The notes: generated by a model not told the origin, from the sequence alone. A stretch of 6,775 nt of DNA from Flavobacterium sp. (GCA_012032075.1 JAAURU010000206.1:1-6775), one strand, 5' to 3'. Shown: positions 1 through 5,849, counted from the stretch's first letter. Program-made: numbers and translations.

Positions 1-1508
1 ATACATTCTTGTAATGCTCCTTCTATTTGCTCTTCTAATTCCTTGTATTCATTAGGGTTTGTGATTTCATAGTATTGTGTAGTATCTCCTTTTTTCTTTA
101 CTTTTTTTAAGTAATTATTTTCTAGTAATTGTTGGTGGTATCGCCATTGTGTAGTTTTAGTTAGTCTTAATTTTCTTCTAACTTCATAGGCTGTAAAAAC
201 TGTTTGATTTTGTTCTTCTAAATAGTCTTTTAGGTTTTCTAAATAGTTTCTTGATGCTCCTGTAATTGTATCACTCTTTCTTAACAACACTTCTTTTATA
301 AGTTCGTTGGCTTCTTGTATGTCTTCTATACTTGTTTCTATATATTCTTCTCCTGTTTCACGATCGATGTGGTGGAACTTTTGGTATTGTTTGTAAAAGG
401 TAATTACTTCTATAAATTGTAAATAATGAGCGTTGGTTCTTCTTGGTTTAAACACGCTGTTTGGTAAGGTAAGGAACTCGGCAAAAGGATTTTTAACGGT
501 TATGGTTTTTAAAAGTCGTTGACAATTTTGTAATAAATCACGCGATGCGTGTTCTTCTTCGTGGTTGATTTTTCCTGCTGATAGTTGACGCTGGAAAAAC
601 ATTATTTTATCGTCTTGGATTTCGCTTTCATCGATGTATAATAAAAAACTTCTGTTACTATTATCCTCGTAGATGCTTTCTTGAGTAGTACAACCACTTA
701 CACTTACTGGGCCTTCGACTGTTAAATGAATGGTTTTTGTGGTTCCTTTTTTGTCTTTGTGTGCTACTGTTTTGGTAATTCTTTTTTTAGATTGTAGTTC
801 TCGAAGTGGATAGAGTACGCTTTCTGCTCCGTCTAAATCTTCAATTAAAATGAGTTTGTTTTGTAACTCTGTTCTATTAAAGTAATAAAAAGCATTGGCA
901 CTTAAAACGGTCATTTCGATTTTGTCTTCTTCAGGGATGAGTTCTGCTACTTTACTTTGTAAATGGGTTTTTCCTGCTCCTGAACTTCCCAGACTTATAC
1001 AATGTAACGGATTGTTGGTTTTTCTACTGGTAAATATTAAATACATTAACAGCCTGTTGACTTCTTCTCCTATTACGCCCGATTTTCCTATTAGTTCTTG
1101 TGTGTTGTTAATTAGATTTTGGTTTTGTAAAAATTCCTTTGCTTGTTTGATTTCTTTCTCTGTTAGAATTTTTACTTGTTTTTCGTAGATTTTGTTTTGG
1201 TTTTCTACTTCTTGCAGTCTGTAATTTTCGAGTTCATTGGTTAATTGGTCTAAATCTCGTCTTACTATCGTTGTGCCAATTTCTAATCGTTCGGCTACTT
1301 TACGAGTGAGTTTTTCTATGGATGTGTCATTGTATAAATCAATATTCTGTCTTAAAACTTGTTCGCTTTTGTGTTTTTGTATTCCTAGTGTTACTCGTAA
1401 TGCTTCTAAATTGTTGAACCGTATTCCTCCTAATATCGCTATTTTTAAGTGTTTGGTTTCGTAGATGTAGTGATTGGGGTTTTGTGTGTTGAGATTGTAT
1501 TTATCCAT
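1..1508 (-). CDS. P-loop ATPase of a mobile-element replication module (C-terminus beyond window)
   Basis: A continuous reading frame of 502 codons starts at the ATG at 1508-1506 and is still open at the left edge. An in-frame TAA lies shortly upstream with no other ATG, which supports this start. Visible parts: an N-terminal helical region (1-140, charged and coiled-coil-like around 85-125, with HTH-like character around 65-90); Walker A GSSGAGKT at 174-181; Walker B LILIEDLD at 219-226; a possible arginine finger in NRSFLLYIDES (285-295); and a winged-helix-like C-terminal stretch (about 437-482, ending TTQYYEIT). The block from Walker A to NRSFLLYIDES resembles the ATPase part of primase/helicase-like proteins that accompany CHC2-zinc-finger/Toprim genes on mobile elements. 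That assignment is from memory of the family. The likely role is ATP-driven DNA remodelling or helicase/primase loading during element replication. The gene is divergent from the XRE repressor and has its own promoter and operator-like palindrome. Confidence 0.75.
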   Translation of the reverse strand, partial: MDKYNLNTQNPNHYIYETKHLKIAILGGIRFNNLEALRVTLGIQKHKSEQVLRQNIDLYNDTSIEKLTRKVAERLEIGTTIVRRDLDQLTNELENYRLQEVENQNKIYEKQVKILTEKEIKQAKEFLQNQNLINNTQELIGKSGVIGEEVNRLLMYLIFTSRKTNNPLHCISLGSSGAGKTHLQSKVAELIPEEDKIEMTVLSANAFYYFNRTELQNKLILIEDLDGAESVLYPLRELQSKKRITKTVAHKDKKGTTKTIHLTVEGPVSVSGCTTQESIYEDNSNRSFLLYIDESEIQDDKIMFFQRQLSAGKINHEEEHASRDLLQNCQRLLKTITVKNPFAEFLTLPNSVFKPRRTNAHYLQFIEVITFYKQYQKFHHIDRETGEEYIETSIEDIQEANELIKEVLLRKSDTITGASRNYLENLKDYLEEQNQTVFTAYEVRRKLRLTKTTQWRYHQQLLENNYLKKVKKKGDTTQYYEITNPNEYKELEEQIEGALQEC

Positions 1509-1510
1509 AA

Positions 1511-1547
1511 TGTTGATAATAATATTTATAGTTACTTATTATCAACA
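1511..1547. promoter_or_regulatory. Perfect inverted repeat, candidate operator
   Basis: The arms TGTTGATAATAA (1511-1522) and TTATTATCAACA (1536-1547) are perfect reverse complements of 12 bp separated by 13 bp, so the half-sites are about 25 bp apart centre to centre. The repeat begins at the edge of the -7 box and covers the predicted transcription start of the ATPase gene. This is where a repressor would block initiation. The divergent XRE gene is the obvious candidate binder (inference). The repeat could alternatively act as a hairpin in the 5' leader. Confidence 0.6.
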
Positions 1548-1576
1548 AAAGTAGAATATAGTTTTTAATTAACAAA
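1546..1576 (-). promoter_or_regulatory. Bacteroidetes-type promoter of the ATPase gene
   Basis: On the minus strand there is a TTTG (-33 element, 1576-1573), a 19-bp spacer, and TACTTTTG (1553-1546), which fits the Bacteroidetes -7 consensus TAnnTTTG exactly. Transcription would start near 1540, leaving a leader of about 30 nt before the ATG at 1508. No good Shine-Dalgarno site is visible, as is usual in this phylum. Confidence 0.7.
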
Positions 1577-1619
1577 GGATTATTGTAAACTTTTATTTTA
1601 ATTAATCACTTTTAATGTA

Positions 1620-1627
1620 TATTTTTG
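1620..1627 (+). promoter_or_regulatory. Candidate -7 box of the XRE regulator gene
   Basis: TATTTTTG fits TAnnTTTG and lies 31 bp before the ATG at 1659. No convincing TTTG/TTG -33 element is seen 19-23 bp upstream, so the promoter may be weak or may need help from an activator. Confidence 0.4.
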
Positions 1628-1658
1628 TCAACTTAACGCTATAAATGTAGGCTTTACT

Positions 1659-2003
1659 ATGAATTTAGGAGATAAAATAACGATGCTTCGTAAACAAAAA
1701 AACCTTTCTCAAGGAGATTTGGCAGATAAAACAGGTGTTTCTCGTGATGCAATTGGTAAATATGAACGTAATGATATTATGCCTACTGCTGATAAAGCTA
1801 AAAGAATGGCAGACATACTAGGTGTTTCTCTCGATTTTTTAATGAGTGATGCCTCAAAAGAAGATGATATTATGGATAAAGATATGCTTTACCGTATGCA
1901 AGAAGTTCAAAAATTACCCGATTCTGAAAAAGATAAAATCAATTCTATTATTGATGCCTTTATTCGTGATACTAAAGCTAAACAAGCGTTTAGAATTTCT
2001 TAA
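1659..2003 (+). CDS. XRE/Cro-CI family transcriptional regulator
   Basis: This 114-residue cytoplasmic DNA-binding protein has a classic HTH_3/XRE domain at about residues 6-60: LRKQKNLSQGDLADKTGVS, then RDAIGKYERN in the recognition-helix region, then a stabilising helix ending GVSLDFLM. The acidic linker (SKEDD) and the C-terminal helix (about 76-110, with LPDSEKDKINSIIDAF) are typical of small XRE repressors, where the tail mediates dimerisation. The ATG at 1659 is the first in frame and begins the domain directly. The gene is divergent from the ATPase gene across a 150-bp control region carrying a 12-bp-arm palindrome, the usual arrangement of a mobile-element master repressor. It is followed by its own terminator. 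The family is secure; the operator assignment is inference. Confidence 0.9.
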   Translation: MNLGDKITMLRKQKNLSQGDLADKTGVSRDAIGKYERNDIMPTADKAKRMADILGVSLDFLMSDASKEDDIMDKDMLYRMQEVQKLPDSEKDKINSIIDAFIRDTKAKQAFRIS

Positions 2004-2030
2004 ACATTTACAACAACACCATAAAACAAC

Positions 2031-2060
2031 AAAAGCAACTCTTTTAAAGTTGCTTTTTTA
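2031..2060 (+). terminator. Intrinsic terminator of the XRE gene
   Basis: The stem AAAAGCAACT (2031-2040) pairs perfectly with AGTTGCTTTT (2048-2057) around a 7-nt loop and continues into a T run. It lies 28 bp after the stop codon of the XRE gene. Confidence 0.8.
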
Positions 2061-2097
2061 TTTAATTTTTATTACAAATTATAAATATTAATATTAA

Positions 2098-2280
2098 ATG
2101 AAAAGAATATTTATCTTAATAACTTTTATCCTTCTTACAGTTTTTATATTTTATGTAAATTATTTACTAAGATTATTACATTGGCCTTATCAAGATTTTA
2201 CATTTTATCTCAAATATTTTTTGACTATAGTTACTTTCCTTTATTCAATAAAATATTTCCAAAATAAATTGAAAAAGTAA
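2098..2280 (+). CDS. Small two-helix membrane protein with HWP motif
   Basis: A 60-residue reading frame begins ATG AAA AGA and encodes two hydrophobic segments (about residues 4-26 and 36-51) flanked by lysines, with a very basic tail (KYFQNKLKK). Between them lies LLRLLHWPYQD. HWP next to a membrane helix is common in small Bacteroidetes inner-membrane proteins and also occurs in the gliding protein GldL (KxxHWPGA). Here the GA following HWP is missing. No function can be assigned. It stands alone on the plus strand after the XRE terminator and converges with the DUF2750 gene, with only 9 bp between their stop codons. It could be cargo or a small membrane partner of the toxin cassette. The amino-acid pattern argues for a real gene, but the short length leaves doubt. 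Confidence 0.55.
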   Translation: MKRIFILITFILLTVFIFYVNYLLRLLHWPYQDFTFYLKYFLTIVTFLYSIKYFQNKLKK

Positions 2281-2289
2281 TCAAATATT

Positions 2290-2678
2290 TTAATCATAAT
2301 TTTCTAATTCATCATTTAAGTCTCTTATAAATTCTTCAATATCCAATATAAATCCTGTTTTATCATAAATAGGAAAAACATTTAAGAGATAATCCTCTTT
2401 TGATATATACTCAATAACATTTTCCTCAAACTCTTCTAGTGTAATCTCTTTAATAATACATTCTTCCCAACCACCCATAAGACAATTTTTTGCAAAATCA
2501 AATGATGACCAAAGAGGTAAAATAAATCTATTATCAATCTCTGAAGTTATGTAAGCACCTTTTTTATTAATAAGAGTGTACATTAATTCACTGTCTGCAA
2601 CCCTTTTTAAAAATAATTATACCTTTTAAAAGGATCTAATGATATAACACTATCTATTTCTTTTTTATCTAATTTCAT
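2290..2678 (-). CDS. DUF2750 protein, probable toxin-immunity protein (single-base frameshift)
   Basis: The intact downstream part (ATG at 2583, 97 residues) reads MYTLINKKGAYIT, then FILPLWSSFDFAKNC, then EFEENVIEYI, LLNVFPIYDKTG and DPEEL-like ILDIEEFIRDL. This is the DUF2750 pattern as I remember it. The family normally has about 20-40 more N-terminal residues. These are found just upstream: ATG at 2678 gives MKLDKKEIDSVISLDPFKRY and NYF, then TAA at 2609-2607. The matching continuation LKRVADSEL lies in the -1 frame. One extra T in the T5 run (2609-2613 on plus) would join them into ...RYNYF-LKRVADSELMYTL..., so a one-base deletion is the simplest explanation. The gene starts 26 bp after the frame-corrected end of the toxin, the standard immunity position. 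DUF2750 proteins have been seen near polymorphic toxins; immunity here is inferred. Confidence 0.7.
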
Positions 2679-2694
2679 TATCAATATCTTTAAT

Positions 2695-3720
2695 TTAAAA
2701 AATCTTACTCAATAACAGGACGTTCTTTGTTTTTTCGACCTCCATTATCATATTTATGTTGGTTTCTATGGTCTTTTCTATTTTGTAATTTTGAATATTT
2801 ATATGAATACCCTTTGCCGCTTCTCTGCCTCTCTCATGAGCTAAATCTTTACCAGGAGGATTTCTTATATTTTTTCTTTTACCTCTTTCTATTTGCTTCA
2901 TCTCTTGTTTGATCCAACCCTTATCAGATTTTCCAAGTTTTGGATCGTTAGATAATTCTTTAAGCCTTTCTTGTTTTCCTGCTCTTCCAGCTTTGTTCGC
3001 CTTTACACCTAGTTTAACTAAATCACCTTTTGTATTGCCAGAAGATTTTATAGGTTTACGAGTTAGTACTGTCTCTAAATCGGATAAATCTTGTACGAGA
3101 ATAGCGTTATCGGGTGCATTTAAATCTCTATCTTTCGTTTCTTCCCATCTCCCTACAGCTGTACTACTTAATTTGCTTTCACCTTCTTTAATATACTCCC
3201 AATCTTCATTAAATTTATTCTCTATTACATCTTGTGTGTAATCATAAGAAGCAGAAGGTTTTAATCCTCCTTCAATTATTGGCTCATATAAAGACTCACC
3301 ATTGTATTTCTCTCCTTTAAATTCATATTGAACAGTTGTAAATGCATATTCTTGACTGCCTTTTAAAATAGTAACATTTTGCTTTATATCAACATCTGTT
3401 TTAACTACAAATAATGTCCCATCTGCATGAATATTTATATAATGTATTACATTCTTCCATTCTAATCCTTCTAATTCAGTACCGTCTATTAATCTATTTT
3501 CACTAAATGCATATGGAGAATTATGTGGGTATTCTGCAAACAAAGGATCCACGGCAAAAAACCTACCCACTCTCGGGTCGTGCATTCTAAAGGTATAATT
3601 TAAAGAGTTTCCTTCGCCTTTAATTTCATCATCTTTTTCTTGTCCTTGGAAGCCGTATCTGTAGCTATCACTACTTGCATGCCTATTAGGAAGTAACTGA
3701 CCAAAGGGATAGTAGTCTAT
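2695..3720 (-). CDS. Orphan Rhs C-terminal toxin cassette (5'-truncated, 3' frameshift)
   Basis: The frame holds the end of the Rhs core and then a variable toxin tip. Core motifs in order: DYYPFGQLLPNRH (from 3717), YRYGFQGQEKDDE, NYTFRMHDPRVGRFFAVDPL, SPYAFSENRLIDGTELEG. The several-hundred-residue YD-repeat body is absent upstream of 3720, so this is a displaced cassette. ATG at 3585 lies inside the core and could start a 296-residue product. The toxin tip has KGWIKQEMKQIERGKRKNI, RNPPGKDLAHERGREAAKG, then shifts frame at about 2807-2816. The shifted frame reads YSYKYSKLQN, RKDHRNQHKYDNGGRKNKER, PVIE and stops at 2705. This motif series matches the toxin domain I recall as 'polymorphic toxin type 8', thought to be a nuclease. 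One missing A in the AAA run explains the shift. Family is certain; toxin class is moderate. Confidence 0.8.
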   Translation of the reverse strand: MDYYPFGQLLPNRHASSDSYRYGFQGQEKDDEIKGEGNSLNYTFRMHDPRVGRFFAVDPLFAEYPHNSPYAFSENRLIDGTELEGLEWKNVIHYINIHADGTLFVVKTDVDIKQNVTILKGSQEYAFTTVQYEFKGEKYNGESLYEPIIEGGLKPSASYDYTQDVIENKFNEDWEYIKEGESKLSSTAVGRWEETKDRDLNAPDNAILVQDLSDLETVLTRKPIKSSGNTKGDLVKLGVKANKAGRAGKQERLKELSNDPKLGKSDKGWIKQEMKQIERGKRKNIRNPPGKDLAHERGREAAKGIHINIQNYKIEKTIETNINMIMEVEKTKNVLLLSKIF

Positions 3721-3850
3721 GCACTTTTTTGCTGGGTTACACCTACTTTGGGTATGTCTTTTCTGACAAAATCGTCAAAAAAATTTTTTTCCGCTTGCCT
3801 TATCTTCTACAAAACTGGTTTTTATAAGAACGTATGCCTTTTGGGCTTTG

Positions 3851-3880
3851 TAAATATACTAAATTGTTTCTGTTTTCAAA
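3851..3880 (-). promoter_or_regulatory. Candidate promoter for the orphan Rhs cassette
   Basis: On the minus strand TTTG (3880-3877), an 18-bp spacer and TATATTTA (3858-3851) approximate the Bacteroidetes -33/-7 pair, with A in place of the last G. It points at the orphan cassette; the Rhs homology begins about 125 bp downstream. The sequence is AT-rich, so chance matches are likely. Confidence 0.3.
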
Positions 3881-4031
3881 CTTGTTTGTATGTTTTTCAT
3901 CTGTAAAACCTTGTTTTTACTCACTTTTTCTTATTTAAAAAATCGTTGGTTTTTATCTATTTTCCTTTGGCAAGTACACACTGTTTATGCAATCTAGCCT
4001 TTTGTTAACTGGTACTTTAGCTAAAGCTCTG

Positions 4032-4110
4032 CTCGATTTTTTTGGAAGATTGACTTAGCGTGAGTTTGTTTTAAAATCGGATGTTGTGGACAATCTTCTA
4101 AAAAAATGAG
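4032..4110. repeat. Inverted repeat / hairpin 1
   Basis: The 17-bp arm at 4036-4052 (seven T followed by GGAAGATTG) pairs with 4091-4107 (CAATCTTCT followed by A run and T) with a single G-T wobble. The stem continues outward as CTC/GAG (4032-4034 and 4108-4110) around a bulged G. The loop is 38 nt. Confidence 0.75.
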
Positions 4111-4140
4111 CCAACAACCGTAGGGCGTTAGTAATCGGTG

Positions 4141-4172
4141 TTACTTTTTTCAATTTTTGTGTAAAAAAGTAA
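4141..4172. repeat. Inverted repeat / hairpin 2
   Basis: TTACTTTTTT (4141-4150) is perfectly complementary to AAAAAAGTAA (4163-4172) with a 12-nt loop. It is AT-rich and so thermodynamically modest. Confidence 0.6.
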
Positions 4173-4178
4173 GCAAAG

Positions 4179-4211
4179 AAAGACGGCCGACTACTGTAGC
4201 TGTCTTTTTTG
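4179..4211 (+). terminator. Hairpin 3, terminator-like on the plus strand
   Basis: AAAGACGGC (4179-4187) pairs with GCTGTCTTT (4199-4207) through one G-T wobble, with an 11-nt loop, and is followed directly by more T residues. It has the form of an intrinsic terminator for plus-strand transcription, although no plus-strand gene is seen upstream. It could belong to a non-coding transcript. Confidence 0.4.
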
Positions 4212-4282
4212 TGAAGCTTTTTTATGCAAAGAATTGAAAATGCAAAAACTATCGTAGTGCGTTGGCAGTCCAGTCGGCAATT

Positions 4283-4306
4283 GGGTTGGGCGCGTTGGGT
4301 GAGGGG
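4283..4306 (+). other. G-quadruplex motif
   Basis: Four G runs fit the canonical pattern: GGG, 2-nt loop, GGG, 6-nt loop, GGG, 3-nt loop, GGGG. In a genome this AT-rich such a block stands out. It ends exactly where the next long hairpin begins (4306). Confidence 0.6.
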
Positions 4307-4408
4307 CTATTTTACATAATGCAAATTCTAGCTTCATAAAAAAGACTTTTGTTCTATTATTGACACTTTTTTATGAACTAGAATGTTCGATGCATTATGT
4401 AAAATAGC
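4306..4408. repeat. Long compound hairpin 4 (about 103 bp)
   Basis: The outer stem is 18 bp and perfect: GCTATTTTACATAATGCA (4306-4323) with its exact complement at 4391-4408. After an asymmetric internal loop (1 nt left, 6 nt right) follow a 7-bp stem (ATTCTAG 4325-4331 with CTAGAAT 4378-4384), one bulged C at 4332, and a 12-bp perfect stem (TTCATAAAAAAG 4333-4344 with 4366-4377). The apical loop is 21 nt. In total 37 paired positions are broken by defined bulges. Confidence 0.85.
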
Positions 4409-4413
4409 TTGGG

Positions 4414-4575
4414 AGTGGCTTTCGTTCGGGTGGAAGCTCTTGTTTTTTGAGCTTGGAAGCATCAGCTCTTTATTTTTTTATCAATTACCTTTAAACAACT
4501 ATTTTATCAATTGAAAAAAAATAAAGTGCTGTGCTTTGGGAAAAACAAGTGCTTTGCGCGTTGGGAGAAGCCACT
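4414..4575. repeat. Giant imperfect foldback, hairpin 5 (about 160 bp)
   Basis: Complementary blocks occur in mirror order across the whole stretch: AGTGGCTT (4414) with AAGCCACT (4568); AAGC and CTTGTTTTT (4434-4447) with AAAAACAAG and GCTT (4541-4554); AAGCA and AGC (4457-4466) with GCT and TGCTT (4528-4536); CTTTAT plus T run (4468-4479) with A run plus ATAAAG (4514-4526); TCAATT (4481) with AATTGA (4509). Mismatches and internal loops separate the blocks. The apical loop is about 22 nt. Confidence 0.75.
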
Positions 4576-4709
4576 TGAGCGGTGGGAAGTTAGGACTGGG
4601 TGGGCGCAAATACTTTAGCGAAGCGTTCCTATTATTAGTTACTGTTCTTCTTTTATTGGTGGGTTGTTTTGGAAGTATTATTTATTTCTAGCTAAAGCCT
4701 ACAAATTAG

Positions 4710-4992
4710 TTTCCGTGTATTAAGATAAAATTTCCGTGTACTTAAAATTAGTTTCCGTGTATCAAGATAAAGTTTCCGTGTATTTAAAATTAGTTTCCGT
4801 GTATCAAGATAAAGTTTCCGTGTATTTAAAATTAGTTTCCGTGTATCAAGATAAAGTTTCCGTGTACTTAAAATTAGTTACCGTGTATCAAGATAAAGTT
4901 TCCGTGTACTTAAAATTAGTTTCCGTGTATCAAGATAAAGTTTCCGTGTACTTAAAATTAGTTTCCGTGTATTAAGGTAAAGTTTCCGTATA
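4710..4992. repeat. Iteron-like tandem array, 14 x 21 bp (7 x 42-bp dimer)
   Basis: The core TTTCCGTGTA starts at 4710, 4731, 4752, 4773 and so on every 21 bp up to 4983, with no change in period across 14 copies. The 11-bp spacers alternate strictly between a TCAAGATAAAG type and a CTTAAAATTAG type, so the true repeat unit is a 42-bp dimer. Variation is small: copy 9 has TTACCGTGTA, copy 14 has TTTCCGTATA, and the outermost spacers are diverged, as expected at array ends. The array is AT-rich, directional and non-palindromic, like plasmid iterons. The 21-bp period equals two helical turns. It lies just beyond the terminator of the 241-residue protein. Likely roles are replication origin, arm-type recombinase sites or partition centre; none is proven. 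Confidence 0.95.
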
Positions 4993-5008
4993 TAATATAT
5001 TAAATAAC

Positions 5009-5030
5009 AAAAACCCTTTAAAAAGGGTCT
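5009..5030 (-). terminator. Terminator of the 241-residue protein gene
   Basis: ACCCTTT (5013-5019) pairs with AAAGGGT (5022-5028), with a small loop opening from the inner T-A pairs. On the minus strand it is followed by TTTTTG. It lies 14 bp past the stop codon. The plus-strand side is also flanked by T residues, so it may work in both directions and insulate the array. Confidence 0.7.
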
Positions 5031-5042
5031 TTTGTTTGGTTT

Positions 5043-5768
5043 TTATTTGGCAGTAGGTGTGCTACTGGTTCTTTGTGCATTGATGGTTTTATTGATTTTG
5101 GTAAAGCTAAATAGGTCTTGTTTTACTGGTTCTTCTTTGTGAAATTTAGACGCTATTTTTCCAATACTTATTACTTCTTCATAAATTTCATTAAAAGCGT
5201 TTATCCCAGCTGTAGTAATTTCTTTTCTAGTTCCTTTAAAGGTTTCTTGCGTGATGTCTGCATTTTTTAAAGTATCTGCATAGGCTGCTGTTTGGTCTAA
5301 TATGCCTGGTGCTGTTCCTTTTGCTACTATTTCTGCTTTTAGGGATGCTGTTAGATTTGTTTTGAACTTGTATAATAATTGTACTAAGGCTTCTTGATCT
5401 CCTTTTTGAGCATTTTTAAGATAGGTTGTAAATCCTAATTGGTTTAATACTTCGGTTTGTTTTGTTTTGTCTTTTTTAAAGTCTTCTGCGATTTGTACTT
5501 TTATTTCAGCTAAATCTTTTAAAGCTTGTTTTTGTATGCTTATAAGTGTTTGTGTGGATTGTCTTAAATCTTTTGCCGAATCTACTCCTAAATGTTCTTC
5601 TAAAGCGGTTGTTATTTTTGACTGTAAATCATCAAAAAATGCATCTGTCCAAGTGCTTCTTTTACTTTGTAAAAAGGTTTTGTTAGCTAATGCATTTTCG
5701 ATTAGAGTAGAAGAAGTAATTAACATATCTACATCTTTGCCATTGTATTTTCTTTTTGGTGTACTCAT
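5043..5768 (-). CDS. Conserved-looking helical protein of unknown function, next to recombinase
   Basis: This 241-residue protein starts at the ATG at 5768-5766 (MSTPKRKYNGKDVDML). It has a basic N-terminus, is predicted helical throughout by composition (KDLRQSTQTLISIQKQALKD; EVLNQLGFTTYLKNAQKGDQ), and ends in a Lys/Thr/Ser-rich tail. There is no signal peptide, membrane helix, Walker motif, Cys/His cluster or recognisable HTH. I do not recognise a named domain; my impression is that relatives occur beside tyrosine recombinases in other Flavobacteriaceae, which I cannot verify here. It is 81 bp downstream of the recombinase on the same strand, has its own promoter-like sequence, and is followed by a terminator and then the iteron-like array. 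Position suggests a DNA-binding accessory factor acting on the array, or a recombination-directionality or partition protein. That is inference only. Confidence 0.75.
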   Translation of the reverse strand: MSTPKRKYNGKDVDMLITSSTLIENALANKTFLQSKRSTWTDAFFDDLQSKITTALEEHLGVDSAKDLRQSTQTLISIQKQALKDLAEIKVQIAEDFKKDKTKQTEVLNQLGFTTYLKNAQKGDQEALVQLLYKFKTNLTASLKAEIVAKGTAPGILDQTAAYADTLKNADITQETFKGTRKEITTAGINAFNEIYEEVISIGKIASKFHKEEPVKQDLFSFTKINKTINAQRTSSTPTAK

Positions 5769-5798
5769 AGATTCTATTTTTAATTTTAGTTATTATCA

Positions 5799-5806
5799 TA
5801 AAAGTA
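5799..5806 (-). promoter_or_regulatory. Candidate -7 box of the 241-residue protein gene
   Basis: Minus-strand TACTTTTA (5806-5799) differs from TAnnTTTG only in the last base and is followed by TGATAATAA, as in the ATPase promoter (TACTTTTG then TTGATAATAA). No clear TTTG lies at the -33 position. It is 30 bp before the ATG at 5768. Confidence 0.45.
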
Positions 5807-5849
5807 ATTGTTTTTCTAATATGTTTTCTAAAATTATTTTAAACTTAAC

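Larger units (their letters stand above)
3721..4709. other. Gene-free structured tract of about 1 kb
   Basis: No reading frame with protein-like content spans this stretch on either strand. It holds at least five separate foldback structures (listed individually), a perfect 12-bp palindrome CTTTAGCTAAAG at 4015-4026, a G-quadruplex motif, and the sequence GCGTTGG three times (4259, 4292 and 4558), of which two extend to GCGCGTTGGG. Base composition is patchy: G-rich blocks alternate with T or A runs. Near its Rhs end, minus-strand 3840-3722 reads as two short protein-like pieces (KAYVLIKTSFVEDKASGKK and FDDFVRKDIPKVGVTQQKSA) in different frames separated at an A7T7 run, possibly a coding remnant. 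Confidence 0.6.

Noticed and set aside
895..1464. Two plus-strand reading frames
   Set aside because: They lie antisense within the 502-codon P-loop ATPase frame, which has Walker motifs.
1846..2091. Plus-strand frame overlapping the XRE gene
   Set aside because: It is a +1 shadow of the XRE coding sequence and runs through its terminator.
2727..3241. Two plus-strand frames opposite the toxin
   Set aside because: They are antisense to the Rhs/toxin frame, which carries clear family motifs.
4110..4300. Canonical integron attC site (GTTGGGT at 4294-4300 fits GTTRRRY)
   Set aside because: No matching RYYYAAC partner was found at the right distance and no IntI-type integrase is present, so only the hairpin shape is reported.
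4200..4620. tRNA or rRNA gene in the G-rich segments
   Set aside because: No cloverleaf, TTCRA-type T arm or conserved rRNA motif is visible.
4736..4975. Plus-strand reading frame encoding a 14-residue repeat (VSVYQDKVSVYLKL)
   Set aside because: It is simply the translation of the 42-bp dimer, which is divisible by three. It has no promoter or natural start and is bounded by the array, so the DNA repeat is the real feature.
4710..4992. CRISPR array
   Set aside because: The period is 21 bp, the spacers alternate between only two sequences instead of being unique, and no cas gene is present.
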